From NCBI GenBank assembly GCA_030762935.1, contig CM060883.1:53156001-53220000 (forward strand): DNA of 64,000 nucleotides, in the 5' to 3' direction. Shown in pieces: positions 22,801 to 29,416 of the stretch. Position 1 is the first letter of the stretch. Every line of letters begins with the position of its first letter. A program made the position numbers and the translations under genes. The DNA is from Hymenopus coronatus (taxonomy: Eukaryota > Arthropoda > Insecta > Mantodea > Hymenopodidae). The notes under the pieces were generated by a model. It had not been told where the DNA came from. It worked only from the letters and a program-made list of their open reading frames with translations, and ran no database searches.

Positions 22801-23591
22801 ACGTCATAAACTGATGTGTTCATATGCTTTGGAAATCTTCTATGCTCATTTATGTAGAACATACACTGTACTAGCTGGCTTGGTGTTAGTTTATCTGGTT
22901 TGCGACACAGTTTGTTTATGGAACACCAACAAAATTCAGATGGGCGAATGAACCGCAGTAAATGCCAGTGATCAACAACATACAACAATTTACTGCTATC
23001 CCAATTAGTCCTACGATTTACACACTCCTGATCTATAGCTTTGCATAGTTCAAAATAATTGTGAGTGGTTGCTGTATGAATATTTTTCCACAACTTAAGT
23101 GAAAGTAGTATTCCAGTAAGGTCGTCATCACCCAGCTCTCCACATTTTATAAGCAGAGCTCCTATGAGATTGTCAAACATTGGATCTTCTATTTTCATTT
23201 CTTTGTTTGAAGCATAATGGGATATTTTTCTAAATGCTTCACTTACATTCTCGGCTAGATCGCTGCTCCAATCTTTCTTGAGTATATGAATAAACTCATC
23301 ATCAGATATAGGTTCATAGTTGTCTAAACTATTGAGGGGTGCCAGGGTTGCTTTATACAATGGATTTGTTTCCAATACTTCATGGGCATGGCTATTCTCT
23401 CTCTGTGAGAAAGTATACAAACGTGCACATATGTTGTTCCCGTTTTTATGGGAGAAATTCAGAATACGTTGCTCATATCCGCTGATAAAAGAATTTCTTT
23501 GAACACAGATTACCATTCCATAATTACACCGCTGATTTAAGAAAAATGGAAATACTTGCTTTGCTAATTGCAGTACTCTCAATTTATCCAT
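5583..23591 (-). CDS. FAST kinase domain-containing protein, mitochondrial (five coding exons)
   Basis: Whole-gene entry. Joining exons 22184-23591, 18360-18478, 12540-12699, 10538-10764 and 5583-5690 gives 2022 coding bases, or 673 residues, with matching phases at every junction. FASTKD proteins are mitochondrial RNA-binding proteins that process and stabilise mitochondrial transcripts. They carry FAST-kinase-like helical regions and a C-terminal RAP domain. Here the N terminus is rich in R, K and hydrophobic residues with few acids, as expected for a matrix-targeting presequence. Helical repeats fill residues of about 150-480. The RAP domain spans exons 4 and 5 (KLLGYTPIL then VPWYEWKEL). 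Length is close to the family norm (roughly 650-850). I favour a FASTKD5-type protein but cannot separate it from FASTKD4/TBRG4 or other paralogues by eye. The introns are loaded with transposons. Confidence 0.88.
6130..7135 (-). pseudogene. Ty3/gypsy-like gag remnant, C-terminal part
   Basis: On the minus strand, 7135 downwards reads LLRDSLENHFENHLLATAYP, LEEFALAVE, YASQEATYSFVIGAHNAEVQ: a gypsy-type capsid region. Lower down, at about 6402-6440, is a clean CCHC zinc knuckle (CWGCGQPEHLIRDC). A second knuckle near 6190-6230 (GCNQPEHLVNDC) has a stop in its N-terminal half. Stops and a SINE insertion (6545-6815) interrupt it. It lies in FASTKD intron 4 on the gene's strand and pairs with the N-terminal gag piece at 8590-9172. 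Confidence 0.7.
6545..6815 (+). repeat. tRNA-derived SINE, family A, diverged copy
   Basis: It shares a long body with the family A copies at 13.3 and 21.0 kb: AGCATGGCTTCCTTCAGAAG, then CACATAAAAGAAC, GGTCTTTCAC.CCCAGTATAGAATGG and an end in AAGAGCATCCATAAATAAAA. The tRNA-like head (about 6545-6600) is recognisable but mutated. It is inserted in the gypsy gag remnant in the opposite orientation. Confidence 0.75.
7140..7836. other. AT-rich intron sequence splitting the gag remnant
   Basis: It begins with a run of T at 7139-7153, then low-complexity AT-rich sequence. No repeat family or gene was recognised. With the SINE block that follows, it separates the two gag pieces. Confidence 0.4.
7837..8095. 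repeat. SINE family B, head-to-head pair of partial copies
   Basis: The stretch 7850-7918 (GTTGGATAGGTAGAGTCAGA, then GATCTGAAC and GGTCTCTAG) is the reverse complement of 7971-8045 (CTAGAGACCAGGAGATCC, then GGTTCAAATCC and GTCTGACTCTACC). So a minus-strand fragment faces a plus-strand copy. The plus copy has a tRNA-like B box (GGTTCAAATCC) and ends in an A-rich tail at about 8068-8096. Confidence 0.75.
8100..8395 (+). repeat. SINE family B / tRNA-like tandem unit, full copy
   Basis: A unit of about 300 bp with perfect Pol III A and B boxes: TAGCTCAGTGG and GGTTCAAATCC. Upstream is a body with GTGGTTTACCAGGAAACATG and GCGAGTCAGTTGAGAAAT. Downstream is the shared tail TTTTTCAGTCTGACTC then CAGCTTGTGTGAAAAAAC. 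It follows the previous copy directly, with the same order of parts as the two tandem copies at 59.4-60.0 kb. Confidence 0.8.
8590..9172 (-). pseudogene. Ty3/gypsy-like gag remnant, N-terminal part
   Basis: Starts MEQLLRQLLSEV at 9172 on the minus strand, with a coiled-coil-like stretch rich in M, E, K and Q. Then come LGSKCQQQCQGADCYNGRLK, HIKPLK and FKVFHR, and finally VLNAIPTLALSGDI. This is the usual order at the start of arthropod gypsy Gag proteins. Multiple in-frame stops kill it. Its continuation is the piece at 6130-7135, beyond about 1.4 kb of inserted repeats. Confidence 0.65.
9173..10177. other. Intron 4 remainder, possibly gypsy 5' leader
   Basis: Sequence upstream of the gag remnant. 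It could include the leader or LTR of the same gypsy copy, but I find no paired LTR. No gene seen. Confidence 0.3.
10178..10303. repeat. 63-bp direct tandem duplication
   Basis: Two adjacent copies of a 63-base unit starting CAGCAACAGTGGTCATTTAA, at 10178-10240 and 10241-10303, with about one mismatch by eye (AAACATAC versus AAAAATAC). Confidence 0.9.
10538..10764 (-). CDS. FASTKD exon 4 (start of RAP domain)
   Basis: Acceptor TTTCCAG ends at 10765 and donor GTAAGT begins at 10537. The exon enters in phase 1 and leaves in phase 0. It reads DIMFGIGRHGTAVPIPESFR, then CCIVIGSWNAFIRGTDKPLG and MAAKLRQLKLLGYTPIL. The last part is the first half of the RAP domain (helix, then the LLGY strand). 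An (AAT)n run at about 10775-10799 lies just inside the upstream intron. Confidence 0.87.
10775..10799. repeat. (AAT)n microsatellite next to a splice acceptor
   Basis: About eight trinucleotide units ten bases from the exon 4 acceptor. On the gene strand it is (TTA)n, so it replaces much of the normal polypyrimidine tract region. Confidence 0.9.
10853..11597 (+). mobile_element. HINE-like repeat copy, both ends present
   Basis: Opens TTACTTTCTCTACC and closes GAGAAAGTCATGTGAAAGTA then ACACATCAGA, the two family ends. Internal blocks are diverged. It lies in FASTKD intron 3. Confidence 0.85.
11708..11946 (-). repeat. tRNA-like SINE, family H
   Basis: On the minus strand it opens GGCCTGCCTGGGTAGTATGG, then GGTGGTAGCATG, a weak A-box-like region. 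The body contains GATCATTTTAGCATC-type sequence and ends in a run of T on the plus strand at 11708-11724. A related piece appears near 25200-25310 in the other orientation. The B box is poor, so tRNA origin is a guess. Confidence 0.5.
11947..12539. other. Intron 3 remainder, nothing recognised
   Basis: AT-rich intron sequence with an A run at about 12477-12489. No repeat or gene assigned. Confidence 0.5.
12540..12699 (-). CDS. FASTKD exon 3
   Basis: Acceptor TTTACTGTAG ends at 12700 and donor GTAAAA begins at 12539. The exon is 160 bases, enters in phase 0 and leaves with one extra base. It reads IYTDKLGKYPDKLEGKLNAA and ILGGPERVYLVHLLPHFERA. It joins in frame to LSW of exon 2 and DIMFG of exon 4. 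Confidence 0.83.
13306..13590 (-). repeat. tRNA-derived SINE, family A, full copy with target duplication
   Basis: Flanked by AGCAAATGCC (13296-13305) and AGTAAATGCC (13591-13600), a 10-base duplication with one change. The minus strand begins with a tRNA-like head holding a perfect A box (TGGTGTAATGG) and a B box (GGTTCAAGCCC), and ends in an A/T-rich tail. The duplication and tail are typical of LINE-mobilised SINEs. It is inserted in the DDE transposase remnant. Confidence 0.92.
13840..15147 (-). mobile_element. Mariner transposon with imperfect TIRs (mariner 2)
   Basis: The ends at 13840-13867 and about 15120-15147 are inverted repeats with about four mismatches in 28 bases (GAGGGGCATA core) and TA on both sides (13838-13839, 15148-15149). 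It is 1308 bp long. It belongs to a different mariner lineage from the one at 414-1738, judging by different TIRs and protein. It is inserted in an older DDE transposase inside FASTKD intron 2. Confidence 0.92.
13955..14984 (-). pseudogene. Mariner transposase broken by one frameshift
   Basis: The N-terminal frame (14984 down to 14595) reads MADIDVSFQQRAVIEFLVKE, KHFKDGNTSLQNAPRSGRP and CARWVPRILTD, then stops. The C-terminal frame (to 13955) has GDESW, QQDNARPH and YSPDLAPSDYHLF with 34 residues between the last two catalytic aspartates. The break, near 14600, is a tandem ACTG duplication (ACTGACTG on the minus strand). The rest of the linker reads on in the other frame, so this single 4-base change seems to be the main lesion. 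Confidence 0.9.
15420..16044. other. Intron 2 sequence, nothing recognised
   Basis: AT-rich, with no repeat or gene assigned. Confidence 0.4.
16045..16210 (-). pseudogene. LINE-type C-terminal tail remnant
   Basis: The minus strand reads AWYGPTKRI, then in another frame IPKRIMEWPQLGWKKKDRSP and HKWFQEILKA. This resembles the common end of insect LINE-like ORFs (WxGHxxRM..LPKRxMEWxPxGxRKRGRPxxxW). The fragment is short, frameshifted and isolated. Confidence 0.45.
16516..17640 (+). pseudogene. Decayed mariner (mariner 3), right end missing
   Basis: The left end TACGAGGGTTATTTGAATAA resembles a mariner TIR after TA. I find no matching right end. Transposase traces are MGKVKFCAVIKN, TNETWIHHY (first catalytic D replaced by N), HQDNALSHTS, and YSPDIAPSDFFLFPNVTLWL with the 34-residue spacing, ending GGKKFSSNEEV. 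Many stops and shifts. It is clearly older than the other two mariners and lies in FASTKD intron 2. Confidence 0.8.
17641..18239. other. Intron 2 sequence, nothing recognised
   Basis: AT-rich, with no motif or repeat family assigned. Confidence 0.4.
18240..18345 (+). repeat. SINE family B, partial copy
   Basis: TAGCTCAATGA (near A box), CCATGTTCAAATCCCGGC (B box with one change) and ATTGAATTTTTCAA match the family B units at 8.1-8.4 kb. It ends 14 bases short of the exon 2 donor. Confidence 0.7.
18360..18478 (-). CDS. FASTKD exon 2
   Basis: Acceptor CTTTTCAG ends at 18479 and donor GTAAGT begins at 18359. The exon is 119 bases, completes the Gly codon split from exon 1 and ends in phase 0. 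It reads RNYFKIGREILSLDVIAELE and IPDYNGSRLTPKLRNSLSW. Confidence 0.85.
18480..19408. other. Intron 1 sequence with a small HINE-like end fragment
   Basis: Mostly unassigned. About 19235-19310 matches the 3' end region of the HINE-like family on the plus strand (TTTTGTAAGAATAGTTTG, GGTAGAGAACGTTATGTGGA). Confidence 0.5.
19409..20388 (-). mobile_element. Non-LTR retrotransposon 3' fragment
   Basis: The minus strand reads NTVKNLGVYIDQNLNWKTQV, HACIKVFSIVYPLKCINGFL, MSHFNYCDSLFTNLTENLTL and RIHRAQNTCVRFVCDL. This is the C-terminal part of a LINE reverse transcriptase (the LGVxID..LxWxxH and ...YC...L...RLQRxQN..xR regions). A decayed 3' UTR follows. The element ends in repeated TAAA units (plus strand TTTATTTATTTATTTATCC at 19409-19430), as in LINEs that end in short tandem repeats. 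Clade is uncertain (CR1- or Jockey-like). It is 5' truncated and in FASTKD intron 1. Confidence 0.8.
20390..21290 (+). mobile_element. HINE-like repeat copy, 5' truncated, split by a SINE
   Basis: Begins at GACACGAAGAATTTCAAG and runs to GTCATATGAGTACAATGC near the family 3' end. A family A SINE (20953-21254) interrupts it between GTAGAGAAA repeats. Confidence 0.8.
20953..21254 (-). repeat. tRNA-derived SINE, family A, with target duplication
   Basis: Flanked by GTAGAGAAA at 20944-20952 and 21255-21263. That sequence occurs once in uninterrupted HINE-like copies, which confirms a target duplication. The minus strand has a perfect A box (TGGTGTAATGG) and a B box (GGTTCAAACCC). Confidence 0.92.
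21440..22036. mobile_element. HINE-like fragments in opposite orientations
   Basis: About 21440-21590 matches the family on the minus strand (TTTTTTAAAAAATCAAAATTG). About 21650-22036 matches it on the plus strand (AATAGCATCTGAGGACCTCT to AACACATCAGATTTC), with the 3' end intact. The junction lies near 21600-21650. Confidence 0.7.
22184..23591 (-). CDS. FASTKD exon 1 (start, targeting sequence, helical region)
   Basis: ATG at 23589-23591 has A at -3 and G at +4, and an in-frame TAG lies 21 bases upstream (23610-23612), so the start is well supported. The exon encodes 469 whole codons plus one base and ends with donor TATG|GTAAGC at 22184/22183. The N terminus (MDKLRVLQLAKQVFPFFLNQ) has the basic, acid-poor look of a mitochondrial presequence. 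Helical FASTKD-type segments follow, including DKLSLAEIGILAMGFFKSKT and LLMEIMRRTVDEVQSVSNIT. The ends of the region are ISQVLAKRFINDTY. No TATA box is visible upstream. Confidence 0.9.
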
Positions 23592-23835
23592 TATAGAATA
23601 ATTCTGATACTACCACACTAATATGTATATTCTTAAAATGTATGTTCTATGCAATGCATAAACGATTAACAATCTTCATAACCTTTCTACATAGTTAATA
23701 TTCGGAATGAACACATGTACAATGTTGTGATTTTGTTGTTACATGTTAACCACAAGCTGCATAAACATATCTTTTTTATCTGCGATAAAAACAATATTGC
23801 AACCTTTACTGATGTTACTAGAATGATAGAAGATG
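23592..23835. other. Short gap between FASTKD start and an upstream candidate exon
   Basis: About 240 bases of AT-rich sequence that would hold the FASTKD promoter and 5' UTR. No TATA box or initiator motif stands out. Confidence 0.4.
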
Positions 23836-23841
23836 TTTATT
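23836..23841 (-). promoter_or_regulatory. Candidate polyadenylation signal for the upstream exon
   Basis: AATAAA on the minus strand, starting nine bases after the TAA at 23850-23852. It is very close to the stop, so it could be chance in AT-rich DNA. Confidence 0.3.
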
Positions 23842-23849
23842 TAAATTAT

Positions 23850-24087
23850 TTAGTAATGTATTAAATCACTAATTGTATCTTTGAATGTTTTAATTTCTAA
23901 AATAAATCTAATTATCAGATTTAGATTATCGACATGAGTATCCATAGCTAGTGATTTTTTATTTTTTATGTTGGCTGCAGCATAGCCGTCATATAACAGA
24001 TAAAAGGTAAATAAACGACGATAGATGTCCACACTATCCTCTTTGCTGGAACCGGGAATTCCAATATTGTGAATGTTAATTAATATT
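23850..24087 (-). CDS. Candidate last exon of an unrecognised minus-strand gene
   Basis: A 238-base open stretch begins after a good acceptor (TTTTGCTTCCCAACAG, ending at 24088) and ends in TAA at 23850. It reads ILINIHNIGIPGSSKEDSVD, IYRRLFTFYLLYDGYAAANI, KNKKSLAMDTHVDNLNLIIR, then FILEIKTFKDTISDLIHY. The composition is protein-like: no low complexity, mixed charge, likely helical. I do not recognise the family. No other exon was found in the repeats upstream. It could be a real terminal exon whose gene lies mostly outside or further along the window, or a chance frame. Confidence 0.35.
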
Positions 24088-24379
24088 CTGTTGGGAAGCA
24101 AAAGTGTCTCGATATGTAATTTTTAGAACAATAATATTTAATAAGAACATGCTGTTTCTAGTGAAAAATGCTCCTTTTCAGTTGTCTTTTCACCAGATTT
24201 TTACAACTACAAACATCAAATCGACTAATGAAATAGAAATATACTCAATCTTGGTGAATTGAGAATATTCATGAAGTCCTGAGTTCAATTTTCGGAAAGC
24301 GCGAATTACCTAAAATAGATGTGTTTATGTATTATATTTCATTTAATTAATTTATTTTATGCTTCATTTTGTTCACTTA

Positions 24380-25186
24380 TTACTTTCTCTACACGTACTA
24401 TGTACATAGTGTAAAGAGAAGGTATTGCACTCCACCCAAAAATTCGATACCGAGATTTCACCAGGAATACTTGTTTTGGGTCGCCCTGAATCCAATAAAA
24501 ACATTTTTGGAAAAATGTCCGAGTGTGCATGTGTGTGTCTGTGAACAGCATAGCTCAAGACCGTTAAATACCAAACTTGGTATTTAAGTTTGGTATATTC
24601 CAAGGATGCGACATGAAAATTTTCAAGAAAATTTCGAGAATTTTGATTTTCTCAAAAATGGCTCTAACGATTTTGTTTAAAATCTCTTATATTTAAGATA
24701 TTTACATGCCAAATAAAATGTATATCTTGAATATTCTGGGAATAACCTCTAAATACCTCTTCATTCTGGATGATTTTATTGAATTTTGCATAACTGGTAA
24801 ACCGTAAGAGATGCACAAAAACCTACTACACAAAATGCAGATGACGATAAAACACACAATTTATATCATAAACATTTTTTTCGTGGATTTGTCGTTTTTG
24901 AGATATTCCTTGTTATTGGTTTCAGCTTTAAAAAACGTATACTTTTCTGATACAGGTATTTGTCAACTCCTGTACTTACATACACATCAGTCACATAGCA
25001 ACCAGCTTTTGACTATCACTTTAACCTATGGTACTCCCTTATTTCGTTTCTCTTAAAAGGAAGCAAGTAACAAGACCATTTCTACTATTTTTTCTCGATT
25101 AGCATGAAGTGAATAGAAACATAAGGGTTTTAACAATAATTTGTTGCAGAGATATAGAGAATGTCATGTGAATAGAACAAATCAGA
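24380..25186 (+). mobile_element. HINE-like repeat, near-complete reference copy
   Basis: Starts TTACTTTCTCTACACGTACT, with the palindromic ACTATGTACATAGT block just inside, and ends GTCATGTGAATAGAACAAATCAGA, so both termini are present (807 bp). Internal blocks are ATTCGATACCGAGATTTCAC, AATACCAAACTTGGTATTTA, TTTTCTCAAAAATGGCTCTA, AACTGGTAAACCGTAAGAGA and ATATTCCTTGTTATTGGTTT. No convincing protein-coding frame. It sits between runs of T, with no target duplication. Confidence 0.88.
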
Positions 25187-25189
25187 TTT

Positions 25190-25370
25190 TTTTTTAGCTT
25201 TCTTCTCATTCTTCTCATTTAGCTCTATGGGCCCGGATCATTTCACTCATTTCATTCTGTCACTGTCCGATATAACCTATCACTACGTCAAAATCGCCCA
25301 CTCCTCCCTCCCACATGCATGCATCAGCTGATTATTTAAACTCACATGACCTCTATCTATTCCGCAACAC
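25190..25370. repeat. Fragment related to SINE family H
   Basis: GGGCCCGGATCATTTCACTC and TCACTGTCCGATATAACC resemble, in reverse complement, the body of the repeat at 11708-11946. Boundaries are unclear. Confidence 0.35.
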
Positions 25371-25379
25371 TATATTATT

Positions 25380-26230
25380 GAATATGCCAAAAGATTATTC
25401 TTCCATGTACTTCTAAGACCGACACTAATCAAGATAAAATACACTAGCTAAGCTAAAGCGATAGTCATATATTTTAACAGATAGTCGCAAAGTGGCGGCC
25501 TTGAAAATCCGTTCTATTTACATGACCAAAATGAAAAAAATAAAGAATAAAGAAAAAGAAAAACTCTTGTTGGCGAGAAGAGTTAGCATTGGGAAATTTA
25601 AACAACAAAGTAGGAATATCTCGTAAATGGCTAACTCAAGAAGAACATTTATTTGAATTAATTTTGTGCTTTAACGAAAGCACGTTTTTTGTGTGATAAG
25701 ATTTGTCAATCTCTTATGGTTTACCAGTTAAGTAAAAGTCATCCAGAATGAAGATGATTTCAGAGGATGTTTCCAGAAAATTCAAGACAATCCTACATTT
25801 TATTCGTTATGTAAATATTTTTAACACATTATAGCATTTTAATCAAAATCGTTAGAGCCATTTTTTTTTTTAGAAAATCGAACATTTCAGATAAACGTCT
25901 TCATTCTAAAGGTTAATTTGGGGTGAGGATTTTCTCTAAAATTTTTTCATTTTTAATTTTTCCACCACGTACAATGTACATAGAAAGTACATTGCATTGC
26001 ATCCAAATATTCGATATCGACTTTTAATCGAAAAAAAACAATACTTTTTAGAAAAAAATCCATATGTGTCTGAGAACAGCATAACTCAAAAATACTGATC
26101 AAAGTCTAATGTTACATTCACATGCTTTTCTCCACCCTCTATCACTTACAGATGATGTATAATTTGTTCTTACAAAAGTTTACTTTCCTTCTACATCATT
26201 TTAATTGAGATGTACCTTTCCGGAAATAGC
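25380..26230. mobile_element. HINE-like mosaic: several fragments joined
   Basis: About 25380-25955 is a minus-oriented copy lacking its ends. About 25958-26100 is a plus-oriented 5' end (CCACCACGTACAATGTACAT). About 26105-26230 is a minus-oriented 3' end (GTTACATTCACATGCTTTTC). The short-range switches suggest nested insertion at family ends. Confidence 0.65.
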
Positions 26231-26262
26231 TGCATTACACATTTCATTATACTTGCCTGCCT

Positions 26263-26316
26263 ACATCCATCCATCCATCCATCCATCCATCCATCCATCC
26301 ATCCATCCATCCATCT
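26263..26316. repeat. (ATCC)n microsatellite
   Basis: Around 13 uninterrupted tetranucleotide units. Confidence 0.97.
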
Positions 26317-26448
26317 TATTTCCATCATTAGGTAATTACAAATAATACAATAGATTTCGTCAATTCAAAATTACATAACTTCTATACAGGTTAGTTGTCG
26401 TATACTAGAGTGATATTTACATTTTTCCTCAAATTCATTAATGCTGTA

Positions 26449-26713
26449 TATATATATATATATATATATAAATACCATTTTTAACTAACTATTTTTTGAT
26501 AAAAGTCACAAAATATTGTTTCTATAGTTGACTAATCGTATTTGGTAATTTGTTATATAGTTTTAAACCCATGTCTTTATAGCTATTATATGTCCTAGAT
26601 AGTCTTATGTACGGTGCATCTAGATTTGTTTTGTCTTATGATTATGAATTAAATTCTATCCATTAAAATCCTGCAGATTATCTTTAATGAATAATAAAGT
26701 TTACATCTAATGT

Positions 26714-26744
<31 letters not shown>
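26449..26744. repeat. (TA)n tract and a long poly-T run
   Basis: A (TA)n tract at 26449-26470 and a run of about 29 T at 26716-26744. The sequence between them is unassigned. Confidence 0.85.
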
Positions 26745-26746
<2 letters not shown>

Positions 26747-26939
26747 ATTATTACCAGTAATTCTGCCCCAGCAGATACCAAAGGAAAAGCAATAGTCAAA
26801 TATTTTAGGACTGGACGCTATATGCTGGCTGAAATTTTCATACTCTTTACCTAGCATCGTGAAAAACAACTGAGAATTGACAGGAATGTAAAAGAATGAC
26901 TAAGAAGTTAACAGTTCAAACAATTAATAACAGACGGAC

Positions 26940-27880
26940 AGATTCACGCGGACATTTTTCTAAAAGTTTTTTTTAGATTCAGGGGATTTCAAAACATGCA
27001 CTTCCGGTGAAATCTCGGTATCGAATTTTTGGGTGGAATGCAATATCTTTTCTATATATTATGTACATAGCACGTGTAGAGAAAGTAAAAATTAAAACAT
27101 CCAATGTATTGCATTCACATGATTTTCTCTACCTGTTCTACAAAAAGAAACAAAAAAAAACCCTTTTCTTGCAAAACATTATTGTTCTACCTACATCATG
27201 CTAAACGAGATAAACATTAACCGAATTGGTCTTACTGATTAGTTCTTTATAAGTAGGAGGTAGATAAGGAAATAACCAGACTGAAATAACCAGACCAAAG
27301 TGACAGCTAAATCTTTTAAAGGCAAGTCGACTTATCAACAATTGAAACTCCGTTCGCTTTGCATTTCAAGAAAAACAAAAGAGAGATGAAACGAAAGGCG
27401 GCCCCATATGAGAAGATGCGTAGTTTAAAGTTGAAACCAATAAGGAGACATATCCTGGAAACGGTTAACTTTGCAACAAAAATGTGTATGACATAAATTG
27501 CGTATTTAACGAGATGTACATTTTTGTATTGCAAGTTTTTGTCTGTCTCTTATGGTTTGCAAGTTATGCAAAATTCATCCAGAATGAATGACTCCTACGT
27601 TTCTTTTATTAAAACACCGTGTTTGTAAAATATTCAACTTTTCTCAAACGGGGAAGTCGTCATCCAGGACATATTTATTTTGTTTTACTCTTGACCACGA
27701 CAGAGAATGGAATATCAATGGCAATCTCATAACGACAGCTTGTAAAATATTTGACTATCGCTTTAATCTAGTATATTCCCTATTTCCCTTCTCTCTATAA
27801 TGAACCAACAATAAGTTTTATCTTAATATGCACGAAATAGAGAGAAGTATAAGCTTTTGTAAGAATAATCAGAAATAAAT
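26940..27880. mobile_element. HINE-like fragments, three pieces
   Basis: 26940-27090 is a minus-oriented 5' end (ends ACGTGTAGAGAAAGTAA). 27098-27600 is a minus-oriented 3' half starting at its own 3' end (GCATTCACATGATTTTCTCT). 27630-27880 is plus-oriented 3' interior sequence. The first two lie end to end. Confidence 0.7.
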
Positions 27881-28074
27881 ATCAGGCTTTTCACTTTAGT
27901 AAGCCCTTCCCTGTCTTTCATACTCGCGAAAGTTGTTTTTCAATATCCGTTATTGTTTCGGATATACTTGCGGAAAGTTTTAAGTAAGCCACCATAAATA
28001 AGCTAAATCAGTTGCTAAATTCTGTGGGAAAGCAGAGAAATCCATACACTATTTATAAAAATATTAAATGTGTG

Positions 28075-28500
28075 TAGAGGGTGGAGCATGTTAACAGCGG
28101 GGAACACCTCGGCAACTGCGACCCGGTACGAAACTATTACAGCCTATCACCCCGGGGGAAGGGCTATGAGGAGGAGAAACCACAGGCCAACACACAGGAA
28201 ACGACGGAGCTAAGCGCAGAGATGCAGGAAGTCCCTAACAGTTCACTAGACGGCAGCCCTGACGCGCCAAGGAGGCTATTCAGCGCCGGGAGGCGGAAAG
28301 GTTGCTTCTACAAGATACTTAGCCTCAACCAGCGCAACATGAAGAAGAGAAATGAAATGAAGGAACCGTGGCAGCACCCCAACATTCACCTAAGCGGCCC
28401 TAGGAAAACTACAGAAAAATCTAGGGCCAGAGTGTGAGGGAGCGAACCCGGACCTCCCGAATGCCAGTCTCAGACGAAACGCCTGAGCCGCCTGGCTCGT
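28075..28500 (-). repeat. tRNA-headed repeat, family D
   Basis: On the minus strand the head at 28428-28500 reads CGAGCCAGGCGGCTCAGGCG and has a near-perfect B box (GGTTCGCTCCC). A GC-rich body of about 350 bases follows. It is far more GC-rich than its surroundings. An open plus-strand frame of 118 codons runs through it antisense to the tRNA head and does not look like a gene. Confidence 0.6.
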
Positions 28501-28559
28501 TTAAATGTGTGTATTTTTCATGTCATTAAACATATCTTTGTTTCGTAATCGGCTTACCC

Positions 28560-28895
28560 TCCCCTGTTTGTAGGACTGACAACTCCCTAGGACTTACAAG
28601 CCAATTTCTAGAGGTCAAGAAACCTGTCGGGAAGCCAACGGCACGAAACCTCAGAATGAGAACCTGTCGGCTCGTAGCCAGACATGAATAGGAGGAGGAA
28701 TTGGATGATATGAAATGTAGGCGAAATTGATGATTGGAGCAATTGGTGGAATGAGTGGTGGGGGAAATCGGAGGACCCGGAGAAAACCCACCCAGACGCC
28801 GCTTCGTCCACCACGAATCCCATATGCGGGCGCTTGTGATTGAACGCCTAGATGGGAGGCGAGAACCACTCAACCACGGCGCTGTCTTAACAAAC
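28560..28895 (-). repeat. tRNA-derived SINE, family F
   Basis: The minus-strand head has a perfect A box (TGGTTGAGTGG) and GCGTTCAATCAC at the B-box position. The body shares GGTGGAATGAGTGG, CCGGAGAAAACCCACCCA and CAGACATGA on the plus strand with the copy at 49072-49360. Confidence 0.8.
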
Positions 28896-29416
28896 ATCTC
28901 TATGGTACTTTAATTAACATTATTATTGTTCTTTCTTTCTCCTACAGAAACGAGACTCGCAAATATAAGCGCAATAAAGTTAACCCGAAAGTAAATTCAG
29001 TGAGAATTTGTTTTCAATCTAAATCCACAATTCAGAACCTCCATGTTTCTACAGTGGAAAGTATGGTGTAAAGTGTGTTAGAAATTTCTGGCAACGATGG
29101 AAAGAGAGCATAAAGAGACAATCTGCTCCCCAGTGTGGCGCTGAAATCAATCTCGTTAGTGACAATCAAAAGCTGCCGCTGCAAGGAACCGAGAAATGAC
29201 AAGTGCTGTATCGTACTGCATCCAGACAGCCATCCAGGGGATAAACGTATAATTCAGTTGATATTCTCCATCCATGCTTCCGGTTTTCGCTGTTTCACGG
29301 TTTCTCTTTATATCCTCCTGACCAACCTCATACTTCTTCATTTGTCTTATTGTTCTCGATATTTCCTTTCTTCTTCCTTGTTTTCGCTATGTTCTCTTAA
29401 ACTTGTTCTCTGATGT
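28896..29416. other. No recognisable feature
   Basis: Between a SINE and a HINE-like copy. The open frame at 29135-29413 shows no known motif. Confidence 0.4.

Noticed and set aside
24380..25186. Classical TIR transposon (MITE) for the dominant repeat
   Set aside because: The inverted repeats are not at both ends, and no target duplication is visible; the asymmetric layout fits a Helentron derivative better.
26263..26316. CRISPR-like repeat array
   Set aside because: It is a plain (ATCC)n microsatellite with no spacers, in a eukaryotic sequence.
28081..28437. Open plus-strand frame of 118 codons
   Set aside because: It lies inside a GC-rich tRNA-headed repeat, antisense to its head, with no start context or motif; long frames are expected in stop-poor GC-rich repeats.
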